A stretch of 64,000 nt of DNA, from the NCBI RefSeq assembly GCF_902459615.1, contig NZ_CABPSA010000002.1, positions 620,001 through 684,000 of the forward strand. The letters are read 5' to 3'. Source of the DNA: Pandoraea commovens (lineage in GTDB: Bacteria > Pseudomonadota > Gammaproteobacteria > Burkholderiales > Burkholderiaceae). Below the pieces are notes generated by a model, which made no database searches, was not told the DNA's origin, and saw only the letters and a program-made list of their open reading frames with translations. Positions 25,086-35,242 of this stretch are shown here, piece after piece; the stretch's first letter is position 1; the number at the start of each line of letters is the position of its first letter. A program made the position numbers and the translations under genes.

Positions 25086-26090
25086 ATGCTGAGATTCGTC
25101 CTGAGACGACTAGGCATGGTGATCCCGACGTTCATCGGCATCACCGTCCTCGCGTTCGCGCTCATTCACCTTATTCCTGGCGATCCGATCGAAGTGCTGG
25201 TGGGCGAGCGCAATCTCGATCCCGTCATGCACGCCGAAGCGATGAAGCGGCTCGGGCTCGACCAGCCGCTCACCACGCAGTATTTCGTCTACCTGAAACA
25301 CGCCGCACAGGGCGACCTCGGTCGCTCCATCGTGACCAACGAAGGCGTGCTGCATGAGTTCTTCGCCCGCTTCCCGGCTACGCTTGAACTCGCCCTCTGC
25401 GCGATGATTTTCGCGCTCGCCGTCGGGTTGCCGGCAGGCGTTGCTGCTTCGCTGCGGCGGGGGAAGATGCTCGACCATACCACCATGGGCGCTGCGCTCA
25501 CCGGCTACTCCATGCCGATCTTCTGGTGGGGGCTGCTGCTCATCATGCTGTTCTCCGTCGATCTCCAATGGACGCCCGTGTCCGGGCGCATCGGCGTGGA
25601 ATACGACGTGCCGAGCGTGACCGGCTTCATGCTCATCGACACCTTGCTCTCGGGAGAGGAGGGTGCGTTTGCCTCGGCGGTCAGCCACCTGATTCTGCCG
25701 ACCATCGTGCTCGGCACCGTGCCGCTCGCGGTGATTGCCCGCATGACGCGCTCCGCGATGCTCGAAGTGCTGCGTGAGGATTACATCCGCACGGCACGCG
25801 CGAAGGGGTTGTCGCCGTGGCGCGTGATCGTTGTGCATGCGCTGCGCAATGCGCTGATTCCCGTCATCACGGTGATCGGTCTGCAAGTCGGCACGCTGCT
25901 CGCAGGCGCGGTGCTCACCGAGAACGTCTTCTCGTGGCCCGGCATCGGCAAGTGGCTGATCGATGCGATTCTCCGACGCGACTATCCGGTGGTGCAGGGC
26001 GGCATTCTGCTCATCGCGACGGGCGTGATTCTGGTTAACCTGCTGGTCGACGTGCTTTACGGCGTCGTCAACCCGCGCATCCGGCACTGA
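25086..26090 (+). CDS. dppB: Dipeptide ABC transporter permease
   Basis: 334 residues, six membrane segments. N-terminal MLRFVLRRLGMVIPTFIGITVLAFALIHLIPGDPIEVLVGER is the DppB/OppB start; the EAA loop is DYIRTARAKGLSPWRVIVVHALRNALIPVIT, and ENVFSWPGIGKWLIDAILRRDYPVVQGGILL is near the end. Forms the channel with DppC. 209 bases separate it from dppA; dppC follows after 12 bases. Confidence 0.95.
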   Translation: MLRFVLRRLGMVIPTFIGITVLAFALIHLIPGDPIEVLVGERNLDPVMHAEAMKRLGLDQPLTTQYFVYLKHAAQGDLGRSIVTNEGVLHEFFARFPATLELALCAMIFALAVGLPAGVAASLRRGKMLDHTTMGAALTGYSMPIFWWGLLLIMLFSVDLQWTPVSGRIGVEYDVPSVTGFMLIDTLLSGEEGAFASAVSHLILPTIVLGTVPLAVIARMTRSAMLEVLREDYIRTARAKGLSPWRVIVVHALRNALIPVITVIGLQVGTLLAGAVLTENVFSWPGIGKWLIDAILRRDYPVVQGGILLIATGVILVNLLVDVLYGVVNPRIRH

Positions 26091-26102
26091 AGGAGGTCAA
26101 CA

Positions 26103-27023
26103 ATGAGTGACACGCCTGCTACGCTGCCGCCTCCCGCCGCCGTCACGGCCACGCCGCGCGCGCGCCTGATCCGGGAGTTCCTGCGCAGCTTTACCGCTAA
26201 CCGTGGCGCAACTGTCGCGGCCATCATCCTGTTGCTGATGTTCGCGGCTGCGCTGCTTGCCCCGCTCATCGCCCCGCACAGCCCCATCGAGCAATACCGC
26301 GACTTCGTGAAGATTCCGCCAGCGTGGTTCGAGGGCGGCAACGCACGTTTCCTGCTCGGCACCGACGAAGCGGGACGCGACATTCTTTCGCGCCTGATTT
26401 ACGGCGCGCGGCTGTCGTTCTGGATCGGTCTGTCGTCGGTGGTGCTGTCGCTGATTCCGGGCATTCTGCTCGGGCTGCTGGCGGCGTTTTTCCCGCGCTG
26501 GCTCGACACGCCGATCATGCGTCTGATGGACATGATGATGGCGCTGCCCTCGCTGCTGCTGGCGGTCGCCGTGGTGGCCGTGATCGGCCCGGGTCTGGCC
26601 AATACGACTATCGCGATTGCGATCGTGACGTTGCCCGCGTACGTGCGTCTGACGCGCGCGGCCGCCATCGGCGAATTGCAGCGCGAGTACGTCGTCGCCT
26701 CGCGCATGGCGGGGGCGGGCACGCTGCGCCTGATGTTCTCGACGGTGCTGCCGAACTGCGCGGCGCCGCTCATCGTGCAGGCGACGCTGAGCTTCTCGGT
26801 GGCCATTCTCGACGCAGCGGCGCTCGGCTTTCTCGGCCTTGGTGTGCAGCCCCCGCTCGCGGAGTGGGGCTCGATGCTCGCGTCCGCACGCGACTATATG
26901 GAAAGTGCCTGGTGGATTGTGACGCTGCCGGGACTTGCGATCGTCATCTCGGTCCTTGCCATCAACCTGGTCGGCGACGGCCTGCGCGATGCCCTAGACC
27001 CCAAACTGAAACGCATCGCATGA
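26103..27023 (+). CDS. dppC: Dipeptide ABC transporter permease
   Basis: 306 residues. DppC type: N-terminal [67 protein letters not shown] loop [32 protein letters not shown], and [21 protein letters not shown]. Good ribosome site GAAGGAGG before ATG. Its stop overlaps the dppD start (ATGA). Confidence 0.95.
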   Translation: MSDTPATLPPPAAVTATPRARLIREFLRSFTANRGATVAAIILLLMFAAALLAPLIAPHSPIEQYRDFVKIPPAWFEGGNARFLLGTDEAGRDILSRLIYGARLSFWIGLSSVVLSLIPGILLGLLAAFFPRWLDTPIMRLMDMMMALPSLLLAVAVVAVIGPGLANTTIAIAIVTLPAYVRLTRAAAIGELQREYVVASRMAGAGTLRLMFSTVLPNCAAPLIVQATLSFSVAILDAAALGFLGLGVQPPLAEWGSMLASARDYMESAWWIVTLPGLAIVISVLAINLVGDGLRDALDPKLKRIA

Positions 27024-28033
27024 GCCTGCTCTCCATTCGAAATCTATCGGTCGACTTCGACGGCGCACGCGCCGTCGACGCCATCGACCTCGACGTCGGC
27101 CAGGGCGAAATTCTCGGCGTGGTCGGCGAATCCGGTTCCGGCAAGAGCGTGACGATGCTCGCGCTCATGGGCCTGATCGACGCCCCTGGTCACGTCACTG
27201 CCGACGAAGTGCGTTTCGACGGCCGCGACTTGCTTCACGCGTCCAAACGCGATCGCCGCAATATCGTCGGGCGCGACGTCTCGATGATCTTTCAGGATGC
27301 GCTCACCAGTCTGAATCCGAGCTTCACCATCGGTTATCAGATCGGCGAGGTACTGCGCCGTCACATGGGATTGCGCGGACGGGCGCTGCGTGAGCGGATC
27401 GTCGAACTGCTGGAACAGGTCGAGATTCCCGACGCCGCCAACCGGCTCGGCGCTTATCCGCACCAGCTGTCGGGCGGGATGAACCAGCGCGTCATGATCG
27501 CGATGGCGATTGCGTGCCGTCCCAAACTGCTGATTGCCGACGAGCCGACGACTGCGCTGGACGTCACCATTCAGGCGCAGATCATGGCTTTGCTGCTGCA
27601 ACTGCAAAAGGACTACGGCATGTCGCTCGTGCTGATTTCCCACGATCTCGCGGTCGTGGCGGAAGTCGCGCACAAGGTGGCCGTCATGTATGCGGGGCAG
27701 GTCATCGAAGTCCAGCAAGTGCCTGCGCTGTTCGATGCGCCGCATCATCCTTACACGGAGGCGCTGCTCTCCGCGATTCCGGAACACAACCGGGGTGTGC
27801 GTCGTTTGCGTACGCTTGCGGGCGTGGTGCCGGGGCGCGACGACCGGCCGGCGGGCTGTCTGCTGTCGCCGCGCTGTCCTTATGCCGACGATCATTGCCG
27901 CGCAGTGCCGCCTGCGCTGACGCCCTATGTCGGGCCGAGCGCGGTGGGTTCGCCGATGGTGCGGTGTTTCAAGCCGTTGCCGCATGGCACGGGTGAAGTG
28001 GCGATTGGACAGTCGACGGGAGGGGCGCAATGA
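27020..28033 (+). CDS. dppD: Dipeptide ABC transporter ATPase
   Basis: 337 residues from the ATG overlapping the dppC stop. Walker [11 protein letters not shown]-loop [12 protein letters not shown], signature QLSGGMNQR, Walker [15 protein letters not shown], and the oligopeptide-transporter C-terminal domain with [19 protein letters not shown], whose cysteines may bind an Fe-S cluster. DppD pairs with DppF, which starts in an ATGA overlap. Confidence 0.95.
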   Translation: MSLLSIRNLSVDFDGARAVDAIDLDVGQGEILGVVGESGSGKSVTMLALMGLIDAPGHVTADEVRFDGRDLLHASKRDRRNIVGRDVSMIFQDALTSLNPSFTIGYQIGEVLRRHMGLRGRALRERIVELLEQVEIPDAANRLGAYPHQLSGGMNQRVMIAMAIACRPKLLIADEPTTALDVTIQAQIMALLLQLQKDYGMSLVLISHDLAVVAEVAHKVAVMYAGQVIEVQQVPALFDAPHHPYTEALLSAIPEHNRGVRRLRTLAGVVPGRDDRPAGCLLSPRCPYADDHCRAVPPALTPYVGPSAVGSPMVRCFKPLPHGTGEVAIGQSTGGAQ

Positions 28034-29058
28034 GCGAAACGGTATTTGCGACGCCTCCGGCCAGTCCGCAGGCGAGTGCGCCGGACAACCGCGTGGTGCT
28101 GGCTGCGCAGGATCTGACGCGTTTTTACACGGTTAACCGTGGGTTGCTGCGCGGGCAGGCGAGCGTCAAGGCGCTGAACGGGGTGTCGTTCGAGCTGAAA
28201 GCGGGGCGTACGCTGGCGGTGGTTGGCGAGTCGGGGTGCGGCAAATCGACGCTGGCGCGGGTGCTGACGTTGATAGAGACGCCCACGTCCGGCAGACTCT
28301 TTGTCGACGCGACCGAGACCACGGCGGCGTCGGCGGGCGAGCTGGCGCCGTTGCGCACGCGCATCCAGATGGTGTTCCAGAACCCGTACGCGTCGCTCAA
28401 CCCGCGCAAGACGGTGGGGCAGGCGCTCGACGAGCCGCTGGCGATCAATACGTCGCTCAGCCGTGCCGAGCGCGGCGAGAAGATCGCCGCGATGATGCGC
28501 ACCGTCGGCCTGCGTCCGGAACATGTGGCGCGATATCCGCACATGTTCTCGGGCGGCCAGCGTCAGCGGGTGGCGATTGCCCGGGCGATGATCCTGTCAC
28601 CGGCGATTGTGGTCGCCGACGAGCCGGTTTCGGCCCTGGATGTCTCAATTCAGGCACAGATCCTGAATCTTTTCATGGATTTGCAGGACCGATACGCGAC
28701 GAGTTACGTATTCGTGTCGCATAATCTCGCGGTGGTCGAGCATGTGGCCGACGACGTCATGGTGATGTACCTCGGCCGCGCGGTCGAACACGGTCCCAAG
28801 GCCGCCGTGTTCGGCAAGCCGCTGCATCCGTACACGAAGGCATTGATGTCGGCGACCCCGGCTATCAAGGCGTCCGAGCGGCGGGTGAAGATTCCGCTGA
28901 TCGGCGAATTGCCGTCGCCGCTGCGCCCGCCTCCGGGGTGTGCGTTTGCGCCGCGCTGTCCGTATGCCGTCGACCGATGCCGTCAGGAAGTGCCGCAATT
29001 GCGAGAGATCGAAGGACGTCGGGTGGCGTGCCATCGGGTCGAAGAGATAGAGGGATAA
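28030..29058 (+). CDS. dppF: Dipeptide ABC transporter ATPase
   Basis: 342 residues. [10 protein letters not shown] at the N-terminus and [24 protein letters not shown] (Walker A), [46 protein letters not shown], and the C-terminal [14 protein letters not shown] motif identify the DppF type. The N-terminal ~20 residues are a low-complexity extension. Last transporter gene; a TraB-like gene starts 5 bases after its stop. Confidence 0.95.
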   Translation: MSETVFATPPASPQASAPDNRVVLAAQDLTRFYTVNRGLLRGQASVKALNGVSFELKAGRTLAVVGESGCGKSTLARVLTLIETPTSGRLFVDATETTAASAGELAPLRTRIQMVFQNPYASLNPRKTVGQALDEPLAINTSLSRAERGEKIAAMMRTVGLRPEHVARYPHMFSGGQRQRVAIARAMILSPAIVVADEPVSALDVSIQAQILNLFMDLQDRYATSYVFVSHNLAVVEHVADDVMVMYLGRAVEHGPKAAVFGKPLHPYTKALMSATPAIKASERRVKIPLIGELPSPLRPPPGCAFAPRCPYAVDRCRQEVPQLREIEGRRVACHRVEEIEG

Positions 29059-29063
29059 AGAGA

Positions 29064-30056
29064 TTGGGTGGACCACCACGCGCGACGTATGTGCGCCGGG
29101 GCGTTGCATTGACCGGCTGGCTGCTGGGTTGCTTGCTGATGACGCTGGCCGTCACGCTGGACGCGGCGACGACTGCCGTTCCGCGCGCGGTGGCGCCGCG
29201 AACGTTCCCGTTGGTGGTGCCCGAGCCCGGCGAGCCGCCGCCGGGTGCCAATCTCCCGTTCTACGAAGCACGCAAGGGCGACATGACCATCTACGTGATG
29301 GGCACGTTGCACGTGGGCAAACCCGACGACTATCCGTTCCGCAAAGTGGTGGTCGATGCGCTGCGCGTGTCGAAGGTGGTGGCGTTCGAGCTGTCGCCCG
29401 ACGACCTGACGATGTCGCAGGACGACGTCCAGAAATACGGCATGTGCTCGAGGGCCTGCCTGCCGAAGCTGATCCCTGCGCCGCTCTGGCGTCAGTTGCG
29501 TGACCGTCTCAAGGGCAATCCGGCGATGCTTGCCGAGATTCGCCACATGCGCCCGTGGCTGGCGGCGCTGCTCGTCGAGACGCTGGATTCGATGGGCGCC
29601 GACCTCCAGACCGAGTACGGCACGGAAAACCAGTTAGAGAACATCTATCGTGGCCGCATTGTCGGCCTCGAGTCGCTTGCCGAGCAGATGGACGCGTTCA
29701 CCGGCCTGACGGCGGCGCAGCAGAACGAGTTGCTGGCGCAGGAGCTGGTGCTCACGCCGAAGAAGGCGACGGCGCAGGTGGAGGAGTTGCACCGCTTGTG
29801 GCGTGCGGGCGATGCCGAGCTGGTGTTCGACTGGTCGCAGAGCAAGGCGCTGCAAGTGCGACGCAATGCGACGTTGGCGGACGCGATCGACGAGCGCATT
29901 CTCTACTCTCGCAACCGCCGCTTTCTGGCGCGGATGCTGTTCCTGGCGGATCCGGGCAAGCCGGTGTTCGTCGCGGTCGGCACGTTGCATCTGGGCGGCC
30001 CGCACGGGATTCTCCAGCTGCTTCGCGAACACGGGTTTTCGGTCGCGCAGCGATAA
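29064..30056 (+). CDS. TraB/GumN (TIKI-like) family protein
   Basis: About 330 residues from TTG, with AGGGA 8 bases upstream; GTG at 29091 is an alternative. A signal peptide follows (WLLGCLLMTLAVTLDAATTA). The family's two GxxH motifs are present: MGTLHVGKPDDYPF near residue 80 and VGTLHLGGPHGI near the C-terminus, plus a conserved Glu in VVAFELSPDD. In animals TIKI members are metal proteases; bacterial function is unknown. Likely periplasmic. Placed directly behind dppF, so it may be cotranscribed. Confidence 0.88.
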   Translation: MGGPPRATYVRRGVALTGWLLGCLLMTLAVTLDAATTAVPRAVAPRTFPLVVPEPGEPPPGANLPFYEARKGDMTIYVMGTLHVGKPDDYPFRKVVVDALRVSKVVAFELSPDDLTMSQDDVQKYGMCSRACLPKLIPAPLWRQLRDRLKGNPAMLAEIRHMRPWLAALLVETLDSMGADLQTEYGTENQLENIYRGRIVGLESLAEQMDAFTGLTAAQQNELLAQELVLTPKKATAQVEELHRLWRAGDAELVFDWSQSKALQVRRNATLADAIDERILYSRNRRFLARMLFLADPGKPVFVAVGTLHLGGPHGILQLLREHGFSVAQR

Positions 30057-30078
30057 CTCGGTCGGGTCATCAGAAGAA

Positions 30079-30104
30079 CGGGCGATCCGCTTAGGAATCG
30101 CCCG
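30079..30104 (+). terminator. Possible hairpin terminator after TraB-like gene
   Basis: CGGGCGAT (30079-30086) and ATCGCCCG (30097-30104) form an 8-bp stem with a 10-nt loop, 22 bases after the stop. No clear T-run, so weak. Confidence 0.5.
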
Positions 30105-30135
30105 AGAAATCTCCCGCCCCGATTGACTCGCCCCC

Positions 30136-30198
30136 TTCCTGACGATTAATTTGGCAACACTCGCGTGAGTGGCCCCCCGCCCAAATCCTAGTCAGGAA
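30136..30198. promoter_or_regulatory. Nested inverted repeats before the toxin-antitoxin genes
   Basis: TTCCTGAC (30136-30143) and GTCAGGAA (30191-30198) are a perfect 8-bp inverted repeat; between them CACTC and GAGTG (30158-30171) form a second one. The right arm contains AGGA, the likely ribosome site of the antitoxin at 30204. This is a plausible site for antitoxin autorepression. Confidence 0.5.
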
Positions 30199-30203
30199 TC
30201 ACG

Positions 30204-30605
30204 ATGCAGATTGTTGAACAGTACGATGCTCCCTACCCGATCGGTCGCAGGAATTCGAATTACACACCTGTACCTGCGCCGGAAATCCACCCGCTGAGCG
30301 CCGAGGAAGAAGCGCAACTCTGGCGTGAGGCGCAAATTCTCCACGACGCGACAGTTCAAGGTCTGGCGGATGTCGCCTCGGGACGAAAGTTGCCGAATGA
30401 GGTCATCAAGACCGGATGCTCGATTGATCTCAATCCTGAGTACTTCGAAACGCCGCATGATCCCGATGAAATCGATGTCGAAGAAATCTTCGGGGTGCTC
30501 ATGGGACTGCGAGATATCGAAGCCGGGCGTACGGTGCCGGATGAAATTGTTAGTGCTGAAGCCGAGGCGTGGGTGCGAATGCTCGAGGAGGAATTGTGTG
30601 CGTAA
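30204..30605 (+). CDS. Putative antitoxin with a duplicated motif
   Basis: 133 acidic residues, no membrane segment. A 16-residue motif occurs twice: G53-LADVASGRKLPNEV-I68 and G101-LRDIEAGRTVPDEI-V116 (conserved Gly-Leu, Asp, Gly-Arg, Pro, Glu). One copy of this kind of motif is common at the end of antitoxins that neutralise ParE/RelE toxins. I do not see a clear DNA-binding domain; residues 1-50 are Pro- and Glu-rich. The 3' end overlaps the toxin start by 10 bases. Local GC (29 of 60 at 30421-30480) is far below the neighbours. Confidence 0.7.
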   Translation: MQIVEQYDAPYPIGRRNSNYTPVPAPEIHPLSAEEEAQLWREAQILHDATVQGLADVASGRKLPNEVIKTGCSIDLNPEYFETPHDPDEIDVEEIFGVLMGLRDIEAGRTVPDEIVSAEAEAWVRMLEEELCA

Positions 30606-30898
30606 CGATTCTTTGGTCGACGCTCGCCCACCGGGACCGCGTCATGGCCAGAACGGGCTTGCTGAATTTCAGTGCGAGGGCCGCGATTGCTTTTGAGAAG
30701 TCCGTGGCGCGCACATTGAACATGCTTCGTACCTTTCCCGCGATTGGGCGTCTCGGCCACATTCCAAACACCCGCGAACTTGTCTCACACAAGCGTTACC
30801 GACTGATCTATCGACTTAAGGAAAGAGAAGTGACCATCATCAAACTGCATAACGTGAGCCGACCCTGGCCGCCCAAGAACCATTATTTGCACGACTGA
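30596..30898 (+). CDS. ParE/RelE-type toxin
   Basis: 100 residues from GTG just behind GAGGAGGAA. Family pattern: FSARAAIAFEKSV helix, LNMLRTFPAIGRLGHIPNTRELVSHKRYRLIYRLKEREVTIIKLHNVSRPWPP, with the typical R-E-L, Y-R-L-I-Y and final H-x-x-R-x-W-P. ParE members poison gyrase, RelE members cut mRNA; sequence alone does not decide, but the ending favours ParE. Translationally coupled to the antitoxin. It ends 33 bases before the convergent ureG. Confidence 0.82.
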   Translation: MCVTILWSTLAHRDRVMARTGLLNFSARAAIAFEKSVARTLNMLRTFPAIGRLGHIPNTRELVSHKRYRLIYRLKEREVTIIKLHNVSRPWPPKNHYLHD

Positions 30899-30931
30899 CA
30901 TTGAGGTCCAAGTGGCGGCCCGAGTCTCACC

Positions 30932-31570
30932 TCACGCCAGCATTCCTCGCGCTTCGATGAAGCTGATGATCTCCTGAAGGCCTTTGCCTTCTTTCATGTT
31001 GCCCATCACGAACGGACGCATGCCGCGCATCTTCTGGGTGTCGGAGCGCATGATGTCGAGCGACGCGCCGACATAAGGTGCAAGGTCGGTCTTGTTGATC
31101 ACCAGCAAGTCGGACTTCGTGATGCCCGGGCCGCCTTTGCGGGGAATTTTCTCGCCGCCAGCCACGTCGATCACGTAAATCGTCAGGTCCGACAACTCGG
31201 GGCTGAACGTTGCGGCCAGATTGTCACCGCCGGATTCGATGAACACGACGTCTGCGTCCGGGAAACGATCCAGCATGCGCTCCACGGCTTCGAGATTGAT
31301 TGACGCGTCCTCGCGAATCGCCGTGTGCGGACAGCCGCCCGTCTCCACGCCGAGAATCCGCTCAGGCTCCAGTGCACCGGCGACTGTGAGCAGTCGCTGA
31401 TCTTCCTTCGTGTAGATGTCGTTGGTGATGACAACGAGATCGTAGCGATCGCGCATCGCTTTACAAAGCATCTCGGTCAACGTGGTCTTGCCGGAGCCGA
31501 CCGGGCCTCCGATGCCGACACGCAGCGGCGGATTCTTTTTGGTGCGACGGGCGTTGGCGGATGTCGTCAT
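30932..31570 (-). CDS. ureG: Urease accessory GTPase UreG
   Basis: 212 residues starting [15 protein letters not shown] GTPase: P-loop [46 protein letters not shown] with the Ni-binding Cys-Pro-His, [17 protein letters not shown], and [11 protein letters not shown]. Its GTP hydrolysis drives nickel delivery to urease with UreD/UreF. Last gene of the ure operon, 74 bases after ureF. Confidence 0.97.
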   Translation of the reverse strand: MTTSANARRTKKNPPLRVGIGGPVGSGKTTLTEMLCKAMRDRYDLVVITNDIYTKEDQRLLTVAGALEPERILGVETGGCPHTAIREDASINLEAVERMLDRFPDADVVFIESGGDNLAATFSPELSDLTIYVIDVAGGEKIPRKGGPGITKSDLLVINKTDLAPYVGASLDIMRSDTQKMRGMRPFVMGNMKEGKGLQEIISFIEARGMLA

Positions 31571-31644
31571 GGCGTATGTCGTGGTGGCAGTGATTGAAAG
31601 ATGACGCAGGAAATGACGAATAGGGCGACGCGAAAACCTGCGTC

Positions 31645-32370
31645 TCAAGAACGGAACAGCCGTGAATACTGTGTTTCGTGACGCGACGCCAGAATGGCGA
31701 GCGCCGGGGAAAACGTGTTGATCTGATCGTCCGGCAGCGACGCGGCTCGATGGGCGGCGTCGACCACGCGCGGACGCAATGCAACGATGACCCGCTGCGC
31801 CGCCAACTGCCCGAGCGGCACCGCCTTGAGCGCACCGGCGACCTGATTCTCCAGCCAACTGAATGCGTAAGCGACGAGCGTGTCGGGCAGCGGTGCGCCA
31901 TGCGTCAGCGCGGCGAAGGCGAAGGCCGTCGGTAGCGCAATCGGCTTGAGCGACGACAGATGCTCGCGTTGCTCGGCATCGCCCCATTCGAGCGACACTG
32001 CCAGTTGGGTGAGTGACCAGCCCATCTGCTCGGTCTCGGCGCGTAGCTCTGCGGTCTCACGCGTGGCGAGCAACCAGTCGTTGATATGGCGTAACGCCGC
32101 GACGTCGCGCGCCTGCCAGTGACGCCACTGACGCGCGAGCAGCGCCATTTCACCCGTCGTGAAGACGCCGTCGAGCTGATTGGCGATCCAGCGCTCGGCG
32201 CTGGGGGCGTCGTGAATGATGCCGTGCTCGACCGCCGCTTCGAGGCCCTGTGAATAGCTGAAGGCACCGATGGGTAGCGCAGGCGAGGCGAGATGAAGCA
32301 GCGCCGCAAGCGATTGCAGCGACGCCGCCGCGACCGGCTCAGTGAGAGGGCTGGGCAGGCTTGCCGTCAT
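31645..32370 (-). CDS. ureF: Urease accessory protein UreF
   Basis: 241 residues, all-helical. [31 protein letters not shown] is the family start region; [13 protein letters not shown]-type segment and [17 protein letters not shown] near the end are conserved. UreF bridges UreD and UreG in the activation complex. Its start lies 32 bases inside ureE, so translation is coupled. Confidence 0.95.
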   Translation of the reverse strand: MTASLPSPLTEPVAAASLQSLAALLHLASPALPIGAFSYSQGLEAAVEHGIIHDAPSAERWIANQLDGVFTTGEMALLARQWRHWQARDVAALRHINDWLLATRETAELRAETEQMGWSLTQLAVSLEWGDAEQREHLSSLKPIALPTAFAFAALTHGAPLPDTLVAYAFSWLENQVAGALKAVPLGQLAAQRVIVALRPRVVDAAHRAASLPDDQINTFSPALAILASRHETQYSRLFRS

Positions 32371-33199
32371 CGGTCGGACTCACTGAAGCGGGTTCGTTGC
32401 CGCTGCCGCTGCCGCTGCCGGTGCGGGCGGCATGGTCGTGGCCACAATCCGGGCCATGCACATGGTCATGGTCGTGCGCATGGTCGTGACCATGCGAGTG
32501 ACCATGACCGCAGCCGGGTCCGTGCACATGACCGTGATCGTGGTCGTGACTATGCGAATGCGAGTGATCGTGACCGCAGCCCGGACCATGAACATGTCCG
32601 TGGTCATGGCCGTGATCATGATCATGACCGTGATGCTCGTGAAACACGCGCTGTGCGAGTTCGAAGTCTTCGGCGTAGGTCGCGTCGTGACCGTGCTTGT
32701 GACCGCCGCCGTACGCACCGGCTTCCGGCTCGAAGGGCATCAATGCTTCGGCGACGTCGACATCGAGGCGCAGCAGCATGTCGCGCAAGACCGGGTCGTA
32801 TTCGAGCTTGAGGTATCCGTCGCCCACTTCCACCGGGGTATGACGATTGCCGAGGTGATATGCCGCGCGGGTGAGCGCGAGGGCGGTCGGCGCGCTCACG
32901 AGCAGCACGGTTTCCGCCGCCGCTTCTACGCGGATGAACTTACCGTCGTCTGCGACGAGCACATCGCCCCCGCGCAACACGGTGCCACGCGGCAAAAACA
33001 GCGCGACCTCTTCACCGGTCTCCAGCGTCGCACGAAGACGGCTCTTGCTGCGCGCGTCGAACGGCAGCACGAGCGCCGGGGCGCGGCGCGCGAGCGGGGC
33101 GGCGATGTGTCCCGCTTCGAAGCGCTTCTCGACACGACGCAAAGCCGTGGTCGACGACGGAGGGTTCTCGGATGCGGAGAGTTCGGAATCTTGCGACAT
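32339..33199 (-). CDS. ureE: Urease nickel chaperone UreE with giant His-rich tail
   Basis: 286 residues where about 150-200 is usual. The UreE core is present: [37 protein letters not shown], then the metal-site region [15 protein letters not shown] and [12 protein letters not shown]. From residue 187 to 256 there is a 70-residue run with 30 His, built on three copies of HGPxCGH separated by HD/HG/HS pairs, then a Gly-Ser and Pro-rich end. UreE brings nickel to the UreDFG complex; the tail should store many Ni ions. Confidence 0.96.
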   Translation of the reverse strand: MSQDSELSASENPPSSTTALRRVEKRFEAGHIAAPLARRAPALVLPFDARSKSRLRATLETGEEVALFLPRGTVLRGGDVLVADDGKFIRVEAAAETVLLVSAPTALALTRAAYHLGNRHTPVEVGDGYLKLEYDPVLRDMLLRLDVDVAEALMPFEPEAGAYGGGHKHGHDATYAEDFELAQRVFHEHHGHDHDHGHDHGHVHGPGCGHDHSHSHSHDHDHGHVHGPGCGHGHSHGHDHAHDHDHVHGPDCGHDHAARTGSGSGSGNEPASVSPTDDGKPAQPSH

Positions 33200-33211
33200 G
33201 GCTCGGCAGAA

Positions 33212-34912
33212 TCAGAAAAGAAAGTAGCGTTGGGCCATGGGCAACACGGTGGCGGGCTCGCACGTCAGCAGTTGTCCGTCCGCGATGACCTGATAGGTCT
33301 CGGGATCGACGCTGATGTTCGGCAGCCAGTCGTTATTGATCATGTTGGCCTTGGTCACCTGCCGGATATTGCGCACCGGCACGATGCGTTTGGCCAGCCC
33401 GAAACGACCGGCCACGTCGCCATCGTACGCTGCTTGCGAGACGAACGTCAGCGACGTCCGCGCCAGCGCGCCTGCCCGTGCGCCGAACATTTCGCGGTAA
33501 TGCACCGGCTGCGGCGTCGGAATCGACGCGTTCGGGTCGCCCATCAGCGCCGTCGTGATCATGCCGCCCTTGAGAATCAGCGACGGCTTCACGCCGAAGA
33601 ACGCCGGTTCCCACAACACCAGATCGGCCCATTTTCCGACTTCGATGGACCCGATTTCATGCGCCATGCCGTGCGTGATCGCCGGGTTGATCGTGTACTT
33701 CGCCACGTACCGCTTCACACGGAAGTTGTCCGACGCCGACGGGTCCGTTCCCAGCGCGCCGCGCTGCACCTTCATCTTGTGCGCCGTCTGCCAGGTGCGC
33801 ATCACCACTTCCCCAACGCGCCCCATGGCCTGCGAATCCGACGAGATCATCGACAGTGCGCCGAGATCGTGGAGGATGTCTTCGGCCGCAATCGTCTCGC
33901 GACGAATGCGCGACTCGGCAAACGCAATGTCCTCTGCAATCGCCGGATCGAGGTGATGGCAAACCATCAGCATGTCGAGATGTTCGTCGAGCGTGTTGAC
34001 GGTGTAAGGCCGCGTCGGATTGGTGGACGACGGCAGCACGTTCGGTTCGCCGCAGACCTTCAGAATGTCCGGCGCGTGGCCGCCGCCCGCACCCTCGGTG
34101 TGATACGTGTGGATCGTACGGCCCTTGATGGCCGCAACCGTTGCTTCGACGAAGCCGCCTTCGTTCAGCGTGTCCGTGTGAATCGCGACTTGCGTGTCGG
34201 TGGCGTCGGCCACCGAGAGGCATGCATCGATGGCCGCAGGCGTCGAGCCCCAGTCCTCGTGCAGCTTCAGACCAATCGCCCCCGCTTCGATCTGCTCCAT
34301 CAACGGCTCGGGCTGACTGACGTTGCCCTTGCCGAGAAAGCCGAGGTTGATGGGCCAGCCGTCGGCGGCCTGCAACATGCGTTCCATGTGCCACGGCCCC
34401 GGCGTACAGGTGGTCGCGTTGGTGCCTGTTGCGGGCCCGGTGCCGCCGCCGAGCAGCGTCGTCACACCCGAGGACAGCGCTTCCTCGATCTGCTGCGGGC
34501 AGATGAAGTGAATATGCGAATCGATGCCGCCTGCCGTGACGATCATGCCTTCGCCAGCGATGACTTCCGTCGCGCCGCCGAGCGGGATCGTCACGCCGGG
34601 TTGGATGTCGGGATTTCCGGCTTTGCCGATGCCCCAGATGCGCCCGTCCTTCAGGCCGATGTCGGCCTTGACGATGCCCCAATGGTCGATGATGACGGCA
34701 TTGGTAATGACGGTGTCGACGACGTCGGCACGCGTGCGTTGCGATTGCCCCATGCCGTCGCGAATCACTTTGCCGCCGCCGAACTTCACTTCTTCGCCGT
34801 AGATCGTGTAGTCGCGTTCGATCTCGACGATGAGTTCCGTATCGGCCAGACGCAACCGGTCGCCCGTGGTCGGGCCGAACATTTCCGCGTAGGCGCGGCG
34901 AGAGATCTTCAT
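33212..34912 (-). CDS. ureC: Urease alpha subunit
   Basis: 566 residues, full length. Active-site set is intact: [12 protein letters not shown] (two Ni-binding His), [11 protein letters not shown] with the Lys that is carbamylated, [10 protein letters not shown] and [15 protein letters not shown] (Ni and substrate His), the flap MVCHHLD with Cys and His, and [35 protein letters not shown] with the Ni-binding Asp. Hydrolyses urea to ammonia and carbamate. Start overlaps the ureB stop (ATGA). Confidence 0.98.
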   Translation of the reverse strand: MKISRRAYAEMFGPTTGDRLRLADTELIVEIERDYTIYGEEVKFGGGKVIRDGMGQSQRTRADVVDTVITNAVIIDHWGIVKADIGLKDGRIWGIGKAGNPDIQPGVTIPLGGATEVIAGEGMIVTAGGIDSHIHFICPQQIEEALSSGVTTLLGGGTGPATGTNATTCTPGPWHMERMLQAADGWPINLGFLGKGNVSQPEPLMEQIEAGAIGLKLHEDWGSTPAAIDACLSVADATDTQVAIHTDTLNEGGFVEATVAAIKGRTIHTYHTEGAGGGHAPDILKVCGEPNVLPSSTNPTRPYTVNTLDEHLDMLMVCHHLDPAIAEDIAFAESRIRRETIAAEDILHDLGALSMISSDSQAMGRVGEVVMRTWQTAHKMKVQRGALGTDPSASDNFRVKRYVAKYTINPAITHGMAHEIGSIEVGKWADLVLWEPAFFGVKPSLILKGGMITTALMGDPNASIPTPQPVHYREMFGARAGALARTSLTFVSQAAYDGDVAGRFGLAKRIVPVRNIRQVTKANMINNDWLPNISVDPETYQVIADGQLLTCEPATVLPMAQRYFLF

Positions 34913-35214
34913 AGCGCCCCCATGACGCGACCCGCAAAACCATAAACGCGGCGGTCCCCCGCCAGCGCGACGAGTTCTACCGTGCGTTGTTGCCCCGGTT
35001 CGAATCGAACGGCGGTCCCGGCGGCGATGTTCAGCCGAAAACCGCGCGCTGCTTCACGGTCGAATTGCAGGGCGTCGTTGACTTCATAGAAGTGGAAGTG
35101 CGAGCCGATCTGAATCGGACGGTCGCCGGTATTGGCCACGGTCACGCTGACGGTCTCACGCCCCTCGTTGAGCGTGATGTCGCCAGCGGCGGGGAGCAGT
35201 TCTCCGGGAATCAT
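34909..35214 (-). CDS. ureB: Urease beta subunit
   Basis: 101 residues: [75 protein letters not shown] is the textbook beta-subunit pattern. Separate beta and gamma genes are the usual bacterial three-subunit arrangement. It overlaps ureC and follows ureJ by 28 bases. Confidence 0.97.
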   Translation of the reverse strand: MIPGELLPAAGDITLNEGRETVSVTVANTGDRPIQIGSHFHFYEVNDALQFDREAARGFRLNIAAGTAVRFEPGQQRTVELVALAGDRRVYGFAGRVMGAL

Positions 35215-35242
35215 GAGCGTCTCCTGGCGGCAGCAACCGGCG

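Noticed and set aside
32431-32640. Short repeated DNA units resembling a CRISPR or satellite array
   Set aside because: They are in-frame His/Asp/Gly codons of ureE with irregular period; no spacers.
32432-34945. Very long plus-strand open frame (837 codons) opposite ureE-ureC
   Set aside because: It lies antisense to well-matched urease genes; high GC at third codon positions creates such stop-free mirror frames. Its product is Arg/His-rich and matches no family I know.
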